A DNA stretch of 64,000 nucleotides from Adiantum capillus-veneris (Eukaryota > Streptophyta > Polypodiopsida > Polypodiales > Pteridaceae): positions 119,236,543-119,300,542 of the forward strand of contig CM043960.1 of assembly GCA_014529385.2 (NCBI GenBank), written 5' to 3'. The notes under the pieces are model-generated. The model saw only the letters and a program-made list of their open reading frames with translations. It was not told the origin of the DNA and made no database searches. Shown piece by piece: positions 24,700 to 37,324 of the stretch. Numbering within the stretch: the stretch's first letter is position 1; each line of letters starts with the position of its first letter. A program made the translations under genes and the position numbers.

Positions 24700-25140
24700 T
24701 CATTTGAGAATCTTTAACAAAATCATGTACACGGAAATAGAGCTCTTTATTGACTTGTTGAAAGCTTGTGTATGTACAATGGGTGTAGTGTTACCCATTT
24801 CCTTAGCATCTATATACATATATTTTTCCCTGAACTTAAAGGAGATTCTCCTTTCAGGAAATTTAACATTGGTAGCCATGCGATCAAACCATGGTGCCCC
24901 TAGGATTACATCCTCATGCTTGAGAGGAGAGATAAAGAAGTCCTCTTTGTCTACATAGCTTTGGACATGGAGCCTCAATTTCCCGATTAAGGGAGTGACT
25001 GAAGCTTCTTGCCCCTTGAAAGCACCGTTTGCAGGTAGGACATCTCCCATCTCGTAGGCTTGTATGCGTAGCTTGGTGGCCAACTCTATAGATATAAAAT
25101 TATGAGTAGAACCGGGGTCAAAGAGAATAAAAGCATCATG
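24700..25140 (-). pseudogene. Element F retropepsin
   Basis: On the minus strand FILFDPGSTHNFIS leads into a protease-like region with DVILGAPWFDRM near 24870-24900. The catalytic triplet at 25119-25108 is DPG rather than DSG/DTG, which should abolish or reduce activity. The frame is otherwise open for about 140 codons. The gap 24487-24699 is the decayed protease-RT linker. Confidence 0.75.
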
Positions 25141-25179
25141 TTCTCTTCATTTCCCCAAGCATGGCATAGAGGAGATCCT

Positions 25180-26668
25180 TTGTGGTGAGTTTCCTACTCT
25201 TGGATTTCCACCAAGAGTAGGACAAGCCCGGTACGCATGCCCTTGTTCGCCGCACTTGAAACACCGGTTACCCTTGCGATAACACTCAAGCTCTTCAAAA
25301 GAGAGTTTATTCTTACCTTTGTAAACTCCCTTCTCTTTAGCTTTGTTGGAGTTGCCCTTAGGAGACTTTTGGACATTGTCCTTCCCCTTAGGCTCATTGG
25401 AACCCTTGTTTTCCGGGGGCTTAGAATTCCTCTAAGCCCCTGTTTGTAAATTGATTCGAGAGGCCACCATAGTATGATGTGTTACCACCGATATGGTGCG
25501 TGGCTTTTGGGAGTTGACATACTCCGCCATTTCTTTGGTTAAGCCCGCAAAAAATTGCTGCTTTTGCTCTCCAAAATCCAACTTTTTGAAGACAGTGGCT
25601 TTGAGTTGTAGGTCCCAAAATTTGTCTACATATTTGTGGATGGATTCATAGGGAGAGAGCTTCAAGCTTCACCATTCGGTGAGTACTTTGTCTTTGGCAT
25701 CGGTGGCCAAAAACTGCTTCATAATGGAATCTCTTAAAGCTTTCCATGTTCATGGAGCTTCACCATTGGCCCGTAGGCTAGAACACCATTGTCTGGCAAA
25801 CTTTTGAAAGTGCATAGCTACATGGCGTAGCTTAGAGGACTCCGTGAATCCCGCATCTCCAAATGCCGCATCAAATTGTTGGATAAAGGCCAAGACTTTG
25901 TCTGTAGCACCAAAAGTACCATCGTAGGTAAGGAAAGAGATGCTCTTCCCTCCCTCTTTGAACTTCTTGAGCTTGGATGACCTCTTGCACGTGGCATAGG
26001 ATTTCCTATGGCCTCTTCTTTTTTATGTTTCAAAGGTTGCACCATCACTTTCTTCAGAACATGAAGAATTTGAGGAAGATGGAGAAGAGGGTGACCTCTT
26101 TCTCACCTTTTTCTTGCCTTGATCTTCGTTGTCTTGACCATCACTTCCATAAGAGGAAGAGGATGAAGAAGATGGAGAAGAGGGTGTTCTTTGTCTTGAA
26201 TTTTTTCTTCTCTTTCTTTTTGTCATTCCGTTTTGGAGGTGATGGAGAGCGTTTAGCCCGCCGTCTTTGTGGAGCCATCTCCGCCAAGGTGGTGGGAGAC
26301 TCACTTATTTCTCATTCTTTTGGTGGAGTCTCTTGAATTCTCCTTTCAGAAGTAGATGCGTCATCAAGGAGCAAATGTTTAAGCCCTTCATAGGGATCCT
26401 CTTCTTCTTCCTGAATCGGAGAGAGACCTCTTTACGAAGTCTCGCAAGGAGGCTTCCTAGGTGTTCTCTCATCATGGTGGGGAGCTTGGAGAATCCCATG
26501 GGCACGAAGCTACCGTTGCACTTCACTTTGGAGGGATGGATTTCCCATGGCTTGTTGAAGCCTAGAAATAAGATAGTTAACAAGCATCGGGGCATCATTA
26601 GTAGCTTGCTCACTAGAAAAATCAAAGTTATCAACATTAATTTCACTCTCTTTACTATTGTCAACCAT
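25180..26668 (-). pseudogene. gag: Element F Gag
   Basis: The start is the ATG at 26668-26666 (MVDNSKESEINVDNFDF...), with an in-frame stop near 26510. A Ser/Lys-rich segment (26050-26220) and the capsid core follow (LSPYESIHKYVDKFWDL and FFAGLTKEMAEYV, 25520-25660). A basic linker comes next, then a complete CX2CX4HX4C knuckle (CFKCGEQGHAYRAC, about 25213-25255). Stops and frame changes break it in at least four places. Confidence 0.75.
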
Positions 26669-26683
26669 TCTAACAACCTTTAG

Positions 26684-27067
26684 GTGTACTTTGGCACTTC
26701 AAGACCTAGTTGCTACTCCTCTTTACCCCTTTAGAAAAAGCACTCAAGATACTGTACCCGTGGCTCGAATACCATTAATTGCAAGGAATAGAAGAGAGGG
26801 TCGTTCAACACCAAAACAACACCAGCTCCTGTCAAGATTCTAATATCTCAATAGTGGTTAAGCCGTAGGCAATCCCCATAGGACTCCACTATTAAGACCA
26901 TAGATCTCGACGGTGATGCTCCGTTCGCTGCACAAAGGCAGGGGCACTACAAGGTTGAAAAATCCCTATTCTACTTGCTCACATGCAATTAATAGTACCA
27001 ACCATTTATAGCTAGCTTGAGGACCTCCCTTCTTGAGCAAGAATAGAGAAACCTTGTGCTCTGCTAC
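26684..27067 (-). other. Element F leader (between gag and primer site)
   Basis: Untranslated leader of F, without coding signal. It ends in GTGCTCTGCTAC at 27067, the outer part of the primer binding site, where element B is inserted. Confidence 0.7.
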
Positions 27068-28375
27068 TGATGGGGGCTTTTCACAAGCCAAGCTCCCATA
27101 CCCCTCTTCTCTCGTCCCTACCCCATGAAAACCCCCTCTTAGGGAGGGAGTGATAAAAGGCATTGGGAAAAGTAAGAAAAAATAAAGTATGATTATGTAA
27201 ATATATAAGAAAGGTAAAATAGGCCACCTCATGCCTGCGGGGTAGCCCATCCCCACCTTGCCTCCTTTTTCTTCACTGTTGCCCCGCCGGGTGTCCCTTT
27301 TCCTCTCCTCCACTCAAAAGGTCAACCCCCTCTCTCTTCCCCTTGTCCTTTCTCCTTTCTCTCTCCCCTCAAGCTACCCCACCTCTCACCAATAATGCAT
27401 TATAACTCACCAATAATGCACCCTAACTCACATGCAACTTACCCTATCTTCCAAAATAGTATACCCCACCCCCTCTTTCTCTCTCCTATCATATCCCATG
27501 ACCCAAATACCCCCCTGTCTCTCTAAAGGGCGCCATGTCTCTTGTCTTGTAGCTAAATAACCTCCCCCACACGCACACACACTCAGTTTCACTGAAAAAG
27601 GTGCCCACAGACCCATCCCCACCCGGTGGTTACCTGATTTTTCTCGTGTTCACACACATCTGCACACAGATTTACCTCTGAACACACTCCCCTCTCTCCC
27701 CTCTTGTAATTACTTTATTCTCCATTTCACCTCTCACTTTTTTCATCAACCCATCTCTCTCTCTTAGTCTCTCTCTCATGAGACTGCTGTTCTGGCACAT
27801 ATACACACAGCCAGACAAGTGGGGCCCACAGTCACATGGCCTATGTAGATAATGATTTCTTCATTTCTAAATTCTAGAATTTCTCCCCCCTCCCTCCCCT
27901 TTATAAAGAGGGGTCACCATCACACTAAACACACACAACATCACCAAAGAACACACTATGCACTGTGTGTGCCTAGTGTACACACACACACACCCACACC
28001 ATCACCATCACTGCAATCACCATGCTTGTCTTGAGCATGACCTCTACACCCTTGGCTATGGAAGATGAAGGGAAACTAAATGAAGGATGATGGCCATAAT
28101 CCTCGTGCGAGTCTTCGCCATCAACTCCCACCTATCCGCCATGTGCTCTACCACTCTCTCCCTTCTCATTCCCCTACCCTATGCTCCCCATTTCATCGCC
28201 TAATTCTGTAAATAAAGCTTGAGGTTTTGTGAGTATGTTTTCTTGCAATGTTTTGCCCATGTGAGGTGTGCGGAATCGCCACCTAGTCTTGTGTTTTGGA
28301 GTGAGCTTGTGTATGTGTGAAGGGTGTGCGGATTCGCCATCCCTTTGTGGTGCGTAAGTACTAAGCCGCTATACC

Positions 28376-28406
<31 letters not shown>

Positions 28407-28619
28407 ACTTGATCTCATTCTCTTTCCTCTTCATCATTACTCCCAAGAATCCATCTTTCTTGGATGAAAACTTTGTTATGGTGGTGTGTTCTTTGCGTCC
28501 TAGCCGCTGAAGCTAGGTGGTGCCCCCTGTTTGCTTTACCATAACAGGCTCGAGGCGCGCCATTCGGTCCCCGGTGTTTTAGAGGCCATCATGGTTCGGG
28601 GTTCGCTTTGCTCCCGTCA
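27068..28619 (+). repeat. Element B 5' LTR
   Basis: TGATGGGG start and CCCGTCA end. The TATA box is altered to TTTATAAAG near 27899, while the right LTR keeps TATATAAAG. AATAAA is at 28211. The 82-codon open frame found in A's LTRs is broken here by small insertions. Confidence 0.93.
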
Positions 28620-28641
28620 TTTGGTGCCCCGAGTGAGGATC
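28620..28641 (+). other. Primer binding site of element B
   Basis: TTTGGTGCCCCGAGTGAGG begins directly after the LTR. It differs from A at two bases in the CCCCGAGTG part. The tRNA is not identified. Confidence 0.65.
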
Positions 28642-28692
28642 TTTTCATGAAACCCTTCAGTTTACAAGACTGAAACCCTTAAACTATTGTGA

Positions 28693-28956
28693 ATGGATGA
28701 ATGGCTAGCAGGATTTGCTAATTGGACGACAGAAGAAGAAGAGCTCCATGCACAACTAGACGAACTCCGCATCTCCATCGAAGCTCGAGTGCCAGGCGTA
28801 ACGGTAATCGATTTGCAGTGGGAGAGTCAACCAACACGCCAAACCCAGTGGATATACATAGGCCAAGTGCCAAGAAGAAGAAGGAGAAGGTCGAAACCAT
28901 GTCCGCAACCTACAACCAACCCACAACAACAAAATGGAAGGAGCTCTACACAATAG
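28693..28956 (+). CDS. Element B leader ORF1, 87 codons
   Basis: This open frame begins 74 bases after the LTR. It has an acidic N-terminal part (TEEEELHAQLDELRISIEA), a central WIYIGQVP and a run of arginines. Homologues occur in C (intact) and A (truncated by TAG). A second frame (28934-29158, MEGALHNRESTLFYFENRV) overlaps it in the +1 phase. The phase is the same in A and C. Function unknown. Confidence 0.45.
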   Translation: MDEWLAGFANWTTEEEELHAQLDELRISIEARVPGVTVIDLQWESQPTRQTQWIYIGQVPRRRRRRSKPCPQPTTNPQQQNGRSSTQ

Positions 28957-29175
28957 AGAATCAACACTATTCTACTTTGAGAATCGGGTAACTCAAGTCA
29001 CCGAGGTAATTATCACAGTCAGTTTTCAAGTCGCACCTGATGCTGCAGCACAGATAACGGAAGCATTGGCTCACACTCTCACTAGAGAAACTAGGGATCT
29101 ACTGAGTTTGTTTCAGGAAAGAACACCACCCTCTCCCACAAGCTTGGACAGTGACTAAGCACCTCTAAGCTTCAC

Positions 29176-29394
29176 ATGAATCAGTACAACCTACCTCAAG
29201 ACAGATCACACATACCAACACGTGTACGCTCAATCAAGGTAATACTGGATTTGAAGGCTCACTACCAGCACGTCATTGACACTATGCCGGGTGGGGAGCG
29301 GTTTTTGGAGGTTCTGGCATCAGATCAACCATTTGTCTTACCTTTGGTACAAGGCAATGTACCGTTTGAAGTTTTAATCTATGTCCTAGTATAA
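29176..29394 (+). CDS. Element B leader ORF3, 72 codons
   Basis: Nearly identical to the frame in A at 3168 and related to C at 10795-11013. It ends 84 bases before the gag ATG. Unknown function. Confidence 0.4.
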   Translation: MNQYNLPQDRSHIPTRVRSIKVILDLKAHYQHVIDTMPGGERFLEVLASDQPFVLPLVQGNVPFEVLIYVLV

Positions 29395-29478
29395 GAGGGT
29401 ATACACGCCTCCTTGTAAAGAAGAAGAAAAACTTTTGCAAGTTAAGCAGTGTGTCTTTCTAGCTCTCTCTCAGTAATC

Positions 29479-30387
29479 ATGGCAAGTGTAGCATTTCCAA
29501 CATTTAAAGGAAAGAAGGGGGAGGATTTGGTAACAGACATCCTGGATGACTTTGAAGTAGCATGTGTAGTGAGGAACAAAGATACGGATGAATCCCGGGT
29601 TAGAATCTTTAAGCATCTCATGAAGCTAGAAGCTAGATCATGGTACAATGCACTTCCACTAGCAACCAAGGATGACTGGGAACCCTTAAAAACCGCTTTT
29701 AAGAGGCGCTTTGGGGGAGGTACCACTTCAGAAAAGTTGTGGGACAAGTTGAGAGACTTGAAGAAGAAGGGTCTTTTAGAATATGCCACCTATGAGTCCA
29801 AATTTGTGGATTTGTGGGAACGGTGGGTTGAGTCACTGGCAAGGGGGGAAGCTGTACCCGATTTCCTAAAAAAAGATCGGTTCACGCATGGCTTATGGCC
29901 GCTTCTCAAGGAGAAGGTGAAAGGTAGATTCCCGGCTACGTACGAGTTAGCCGTTGAGATTGCTCGCCTTAAAGACAAGAAGCTGCGAATGAAATCCAAA
30001 GAAACCGAGTCAACAGAATCAGGAACATCGTGTCGACTAGCAACTACAACAACCACCATTCCACCACCACCACCGGCTCTTGGGGTAAGAGATGACCAAC
30101 AAGATATGTTGGCCCATATTACTGACCAACTGCAGAATTTGTCTGTCCACTTAATACAACAAGGGAGGAGTCAAGAAAGAGATCAAGACCCTGGAAGAGC
30201 ATGACTATAAAACAGGGAGTATCATTGCTACAACTGCGGAGAAGACGGTCACGGTATGTACTACTGTCCCAAACCACGACAAAACTATAATAGAGGAGGT
30301 AGGAGGAACCAATTGTCACCCCCTAGAGAAAGAACACCCCCACCCCGAGCACCACCCCCACCAACACAAATTCTACGTCCACCCTAG
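29479..30387 (+). pseudogene. gag: Element B Gag, broken before the zinc knuckle
   Basis: ATG at 29479 with the same capsid motifs as A (WYNALP, FKRRFGGG). TGA at 30202-30204 and TAA at 30208-30210 stop it just before the intact-looking CCHC knuckle. The TAG at 30385-30387 matches the Gag stop of A. A Gag ending at 30204 would lack nucleocapsid. Confidence 0.88.
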
Positions 30388-33300
30388 ACACCACTACAAG
30401 CATCCATCCCACCTCTTCCACCAGCCCCACCAGCTGATCGCCCTGTAAACATCATAAGGCTAGAAGAGAAAGGAAAAGCCATAGTAGTGGATCCACCCAG
30501 AGCAAAGGAGAGGGAAAAGGGTAAGGAGAAGGTAACCTTTTTAGAACCACTTGAAGCCATGACTGTGAAAAGACCTAGAAGGGAGAAAGCTACACAATCA
30601 GATGATGAGAGAAGCATGAGAGGAGAAACTAGCAAGAGGCCATCCAGGCCACGACGGAAATTGGGCATCACCGACTTCCAGCTAGGGGAAAGTTCTAAGC
30701 CCTATGATCTAACATTGGATGTGGCAGAGCAAGGACCAAAGATTACATGGCCACAACTACTACATCTTGCACCAAAAGTAAGGCGACAATGGTCTAAAAT
30801 GGTAAGTACAAGACGCTCCAAAACAAAGGTAGCCGGAGCAATTTCGGGATGCAACATGGATGACATCCTTCCAATTGTTGACGTAAACATAAAAGGAAAG
30901 AGGGTTGGAAACACCTACATTGATGGAGGTGCACAAATCTGTGTAATGAGCGAAGATATGATGCTTCGATTAGGGCTCGAGGTTGACAGGCCTTCTCCAT
31001 GCAAGGCAAAGATGGCAAACAACGCAAAAATAAAGTGTGTGGGTGTGGTAAGTGCCGTGAAAATCAAAGCTTTCAACACTGAGGTAGAGGTAGATGTTTT
31101 TGTAATGCCTACTAAGGGGGAGGGCTATCCACTAATTTTGGGAAGGCCATGGTTGATGGCCATGAAGGCAAAACAAGACTGGGGTACTGGCCTTCTAGGC
31201 ATGACCGGTAAGAAAGGGGAGACAATCTACTACGACATGAGGATTGGCAAGCAGAAGCAAATGAATCTGGAAACATCGGCAGATGAAACCACTAGCGAAT
31301 CTTCCAGTTCTGAGGAGGAGACCACATCCACCGACGAAAGTGACAGTTCCATTGATGTGATGGGTATAATTATGAAGGATCCACAAAAGGTAAGCACAAC
31401 TGGTGATCCATCACCAAAAGGGCAACCCAATGAAGAGGAGAGCAAATCATCTGGCCTAGGAGGAAGTAGGTTCAAGGGTATGTTGTCTATGGAATTAACA
31501 CTTGAGGAGAAAGATAGTTTTTTGCAAATGTTGATGGGATTTCCTAACCTGTTCATTGACAACTATGAAAGAATCACAGGCATTATAGTGGTGGAACATC
31601 ATATTAAGATGAAGGAAGGGGTAAAACCAGTTGTGCAAAAGCTACGACGATTGGCGGTCATACAAGAAAAGGCACTCTTGGCCAAGGTAAGGAAACTGCT
31701 GGAGGCGGGATTCATCTATCCTGTAGAAAACTCAGAATGGGTGTCACCCGTAGTGGTGACGCCTAAAAAGAATGGTAAGTGGAGGGTCTGTGTTGACTAC
31801 AAACCACTAAATGCAGCTACAAAGAGAGACCACTTTCCTCTCCATTTCTTGGATGAAATTCTGAGTGAAGTAGCGGGTTTTGAATGCTATACCATCTGTG
31901 ATGGTTATTCTGGATACTTTCAAATACGCATAGCCTTGGAAGATCAGCTAAAAACCACTTTTATCACGCCATGGGGTTGTTTTGCATACAGGGTTATGCC
32001 ATTTGGTCTCACAAATGCACCTGCCACATTCCAAAGATATGTCACATATGTTTTTCAACCGTTCTTTGGAACATCCATAAGAGTGTTCATTGATGATTTT
32101 TGTATATATAGCTCCCGTATTTCACATTTAGAAAAGGTAACTAAAGGTTTGGCCAGGTTGCAGAGCCTAGGTGGGCAATTAAATGTGGATAAATGCCACA
32201 TTGGGGAGAGTAAAGTCATTCTACTAGGCCATGAAATTTCAACAAAAGGTATCAACGCCGACCCAAGTAAGGTGTCCGCACTCATAGACCTACCTTCACC
32301 AACAACCGCACGCCAACTGGTCTCTTTTCTACAGAAGGTGAGGTACTTAAGTAGATTCATACATCTACTATCACAACTTGTTCTACCACTGCAACAACTC
32401 ACTTAAAGATCAACTTTCACTTGGGACGAGGAAAGAGAACATCACTACAACAAGGTAAAGGAGGTCTTAGCCACTCTGCCAACTATCTCACCACTTAAGT
32501 GGGATGAAAAATTCTATGTCACCTCAAGTGTTGGTGATGACTCATTGGGGGATGTGCTACTCCAAAACGATACGACGACATCTTTCATGAGGCCAATCTA
32601 CTTCTCTAGTCGAATGATGACAGAAGGAGAGAAAGGTTTCACCCATGTGGAACACTTAGTCCTAGCTCTTAGATTTGCAACTACAAAGTTTAGGTCATAT
32701 TTGCTGCCTAAGCAATTTGTGATTCTAACCACGGATGAAATATTTCCCTATGTTGTACAACACATGGATGTGTCTGCTAGAATTACTAAATGGCTAGTTC
32801 GTCTGCAAGAGTTTGACTACACGGTACAGGTAGAAAGCACGACAAGGGCAAGTTTGGGGGGACTCATGACCTACCATGTCTTTGAAAGGAAGGAGAAGCA
32901 ATGTAAGGAAGGCGAAGTCCGATTACCTCAAGTACCACCGATGGTAGAAGGAGCATACTCTCTCTACTATGATGTAGCCTACAAGCGAGCGTCCGACAAA
33001 GCAGCTGCAGGCATAGTGGTCTTTGATGACAAAGGGACAAAGGTATTTTCGTTGGGCCAATTGTTAGATTCACATTCTAACAATGAAGCTGAGTATGCAG
33101 CACTAACCAAGGGTCTACAATGGTGCGTCTCGCAAGGTGTACAACGCCTTAATGTATTTGGGGATGCTCTACTTCTGGTAAGGCAAGTAAATGGAGCATG
33201 GACATGCAAGAATCTTAGTTTAAGGACTCACTTAAGTGGTGTAAAAACTTAAAAAGTTCAAATACACCATATCCCAAGGGCTCAAAACCAAGAAGCAGAT

Positions 33301-34719
33301 GCCCTAGCAAGTGAAAGACTACAGGAAGTGGTGGTTGGAGCAATAAAACTAAAGCTCCCTCTATTTCAAGGAAGTGATGCCTTGCCTAACATCATGCATT
33401 TTTTAGAAACAGGGGAATGCCCATCAGATTTAACAAAGGGACAGAAGCAATGGTTGACGCGGAAGGCCACAAGGTATCGACTCATCAATGACGGTTTGTA
33501 CTGTAAGGTTAAGGACCAAATACTCAGGAAGGTCCCTCTCTCTCAGGAAATCACGGGAGTAATTGCTAGCTGTCACGATGGGGTTTGTGGTGGTCACTTT
33601 GCCCTAGACATAACAAGTAGGAAAATCTTGCAGGCAGGCTTCATATGGCCTAGCCTCAACCGTGATGTACACCACTGGTGCAAAACATGTAATTTGTGTC
33701 AAAAGGCCGGCACTAGGTCGCTTATGCCTGAACCACAGACACCTATTCTCTCATATGGCCCATTTGAAAAATGGGGTATTGATGCCATTGGGCCATTACC
33801 TAGGGCCAACTCAGCAAAATTCTACATTATCATGGGGGTCGACTACATGACTAGATGGGCAGAGGCTACAGCCACCATTAGAATCACAGCGGTAGAGGTA
33901 GCTAAATTTATCTACGAGCACATATGCTGTAGGTTTGGCACACATTTAGAGATCATCTCTGATAGAGGGCCAGGTTTCAGAGCAGACTTGGTAGGAGAAT
34001 TAATGCAGAAACTGGGCATTACAAGGAGGCACTCTTCACCATATTACCCTCAATGTAATGGCCTAGTTGAAAAGGTAAATGGAATGGTTTCTAAAATTAT
34101 TACCAAGCAGGTAAACAATCATCCTGGAGACTGGGATAAGTATCTACTACCAGCTTTATGGGCCTACAGAACTTCATTTCGTACATCCTTGGGATTCACA
34201 CCGTATCATCTAGTATTTGGTAAGGAAGCAATCTTGCCCATTGAAGTGCAACTACAAAGTCTCAGAGTAATGGCAAGCCAGCTTCAACAACCCAACATGC
34301 ATTTGAGAGATCACATCATCAACTTGGAAAGACTGCAGCTGGATAGAGAAGAAGCAATAAATTATTATGCAGCACAAGCAGAGCATAGACGGCTTAGCTT
34401 TAACGAGCATCTCCGGAAAAAAGAATTGAAGAAAGGAATGTTGGTGCTCCGCTATGACAATCGCTTCGACACGCGCAAGGATAAGAAACTCCTACTCCGA
34501 TGGGAAGGTCCTTTCATCGTCAGGAAAAAGTATGCCAATGGAAGCTACCAGCTTATGGAGGCTGATTTAAAACTTCATAAAACCAGGGTAAATGGTTGGC
34601 GACTTAAACCTTATTTTCTTCGATTTGACCAGGCTCCACCAATTGACATTCCAGATGAGGACACACTATCAGCCGCCACCTCCGACGATAATGATCAAAC
34701 AGATGAGCTAGAGACATGA
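30388..34719 (+). pseudogene. pol: Element B Pol: protease, RT, RNase H, second RNase H, integrase
   Basis: In frame with Gag. Retropepsin has DGGAQICVM near 30920 and LILGRPWLMAM. RT has VDYKPLNAATKRDHFPLHF, MPFGLTNAPATFQR and the FIDD active site near 32085. Gypsy RNase H covers about 32450-32880. An archaeal-type RNase H covers about 32950-33320 (YYDVAYK, NNEAEYA, FGDALL, EADALA). The integrase HHCC module lies about 33570-33700. The DDE core has WGIDAIGPLP, ISDRGPGFRADL and NGLVEKVNGM, and an LRWEGPF C-terminal motif follows. Stops are only TAA 32404 and TAA 33250, the second at a 15-bp net loss. Ends at 34719 near the polypurine tract. Confidence 0.93.
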
Positions 34720-34730
34720 ATGCCTCTAGC

Positions 34731-34747
34731 CAAAAGGGGAGGGCTAA
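34731..34747 (+). other. Polypurine tract of element B
   Basis: CAAAAGGGGAGGGCTAA, identical to A, ends where the 3' LTR begins. Confidence 0.8.
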
Positions 34748-36059
34748 TGATGGAGGCTTTTCACAAGCCAAGCTCCCATACCCCTCTTCTCTCGTCCCCA
34801 CCCCATGAAAACCCCCTCTTAGGGAGGGAGTGATAAAAGGCATTGGAAAAAGTAAGAAAAAAAAAGTATGATTATGTAAATATATAAGAAAGGTAAAATA
34901 GGCCACCTCATGCCTGCGGGGTAGCCCATCCCCACCTTGCCTCCTTTTTCTTCACTGTTGCCCCGCCGGGTGTCCCTTTTCCTCTCCTCCACTCAAAAGG
35001 TCAACCCCCTCTCTCTTTCCCTTGTCCTTTCTCCTTTCTCTCTCCCCTCAAGCTACCCCACCTCTCACCAATAATGCATTATAACTCACCAAAAATGAAC
35101 TCTAACTCACATGCAACTTACCCTATCTTCCAAAATAGTATACCCCACCCCCTCTTTCTCTCTCCTATCATATCCCATGACCCAGATACCCCCCTCTCTC
35201 TCTAAAGGGCGCCATGTCTCTTGTCTTGTAGCTAAATAACCTCCCCCACACTCACACACACTCAGTTTCACTGAAAAAGGTGCCCACAGACCCATCCCCA
35301 CCCGGTGGTTACCTGATGTTTCTCGTGTTCACACACATCTGCACACAGATTCACCTCTGAACACACTCCCCTCTCTCCCCTCTTGTAATTACTTTTTTCT
35401 CCATGTCACCTCTCACTTTTTTCATCAACCCATCCCTCTCTCTTAGTCTCTCTTATGAGACTGCTGTTCTGGCACATATACACACAGCCAGACAAGTGGG
35501 GCCCACAGTCACATACCCTTTGTAGATAATGATTTCTTCATTTCTAAATTCTAGAATTTCTCGCCCCCTCCTCCCCTATATAAAGAGGGGTCACCATCAC
35601 ACTAAACACACACAACATCACCAAAGAACACACTATGCACTGTGTGTGCCTAGTGCACACACATACACACCCACACCATCACCATCACCGCAATCACCAT
35701 GCTTGTCTTGAGCATGACCTCTACACCCTTGGCTATGGAAGATGAAGGGAAACTAAATGAATGATGATGGCCATAATCCTCGTGCGAGTCTTCGCCATCA
35801 ACTCCCACCTATCCGCCATGTGCTCTACCACTCTCTCCCTTCTCATTCCCCTACCCTATGCTCCCCATTTCATCGCCTAATTCTCTAAATAAAGCTTGAG
35901 GTTTTGTGAGTATGTTTTCTTGCAATGTTTTGCCCATGTGAGGTGTGCAGAATCGCCACCTAGTCTTGTGTTTTGGAGTGAGCTTGTGTATGTGTGAAGG
36001 GTGTGCGGATTCGCCATCCTTTTGTGGTGCCTAAGTACTAAGCCGCTATACCCCCTCCC

Positions 36060-36106
<47 letters not shown>

Positions 36107-36316
36107 TGATCTCATTCCATTTCCTCTTCATCATTACTCCCAAGCATACATCTTTCTTGGATGAAAACTTTGTTATGGTGGTGTGTTGTTTGCGTCCTAG
36201 CCGCTGAAGCTAGGTGGTGCCCCCTGTTTGCTTTACCATGACAGGCTCGAGGCGCGCCATTCGGTCCCCGGTGTTTTAGAGGCCGTCGGGGTTCAGGGTT
36301 TGCTTTGCTCCTGTCA
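34748..36316 (+). repeat. Element B 3' LTR
   Basis: Matches 27068-28619. TATA box at 35577, AATAAA at 35888, CT tract 36061-36102. Followed by the CTAC duplication and then CAA plus the F LTR. Confidence 0.93.
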
Positions 36317-36323
36317 CTACCAA

Positions 36324-36892
36324 TGTAACATTTAATGGCCTAGTAACTTGTGTGTAGCGGAAAATAGCATGAACATAGTGATCATTTCATTAGAATAGAT
36401 TCCTAATGAGATTAACAAGAGTGCTTGGGTGGAGAGAGCAACAAAAAGCATAACACCTAGTTAGATAGCATTAACAATACTTCAAAACAGAGAGAAATTA
36501 AGCAATTGACAACATTTGAGGACCGGATTTGCATGGAGCCGATCCCCCCTCCAAAAGGCTTTGTTATGGTTTCTCCCATCAAGAGAGACATTTTACAATA
36601 CAATTTCTTGTGTTCCTTCAATACTAGCTAGTGCAATGAAGATGGAAACTTCATGCACTACGCAAAACACTTATCAAACACAACATCAATTACCTCACAC
36701 TCTTAGACCCAAGACCTCACACACCTTTGAAGATGGTGAGAGCTAGCGGGGTATTAGAGTAGATTGAGAGGAAGAAGGAGTATTCTTACGAGAAAGATGT
36801 ACATCTCCTCACAGAACCACTCATATTAGCATAGCTTAGCTTAGTAATTATCATGGTAGAGGAGATGAGCATGCATTGAATCTTCACTCTTG
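36324..36892 (-). repeat. Element F 5' LTR, left piece
   Basis: Matches 19588-20155 from TGTAACATTTAATGG on. It is interrupted at TCTTG (36888-36892) by element D and continues at 59605. Confidence 0.9.
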
Positions 36893-37290
36893 TGTAATGG
36901 CTGTTGCCCACACAGGAGAAATAGACATTACGGGAATGATTACCCACAACTACATTATATGAACATCAACATATAGAATGACAATAGAAGTAAGTACACA
37001 GTATGTAAGCACAGAACACCTCTTGCTTCATTCATGTGTGATCCAGACACAGAGTTACAACAGTAGATGCCATGAATATCCTAGAGATTTGTTGAGTTGA
37101 GTTACATCAAAAGACAAGTATGCCCCTCCATATACAACCGCTGCTCCAGCGCTGATCGGGAATGGTGCACGCACTCCTGTATCATGATATCCTATGAAGA
37201 ACTGCCGCTACGGCTGCCGCATATCGCATGACTCCTGATCCGCACTGTCCAGACCTCCGCAGGACCGCATGTGCGGCTAATGCCGCAACA
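36893..37290 (-). repeat. Element D 3' LTR
   Basis: Direct repeat of 59188-59604 with scattered substitutions and indels. TG and CA ends are present on both strands. More diverged between copies than the LTRs of E, which agrees with D being the older insertion. Confidence 0.9.
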
Positions 37291-37324
37291 CCTGGAACGC
37301 ACGGTGGATTGCGCGAACCCACAA

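Larger units (their letters stand above)
27068..36316 (+). mobile_element. Element B: Tat-like Ty3/gypsy, complete, nearly open frame
   Basis: The 9,249-bp sister of A has LTRs 27068-28619 and 34748-36316 and a 4-bp duplication CTAC (27064-27067, 36317-36320). The insertion is inside the primer binding site of F. One continuous reading frame runs from the gag ATG at 29479 to 34719, broken only by five in-frame stops, so B is the better reference copy. Order and domains match A. Confidence 0.94.

Noticed and set aside
36893-37290. Reading D as a plus-strand element
   Set aside because: Gag, zinc knuckles and the primer-like site next to 59187 are all on the minus strand.
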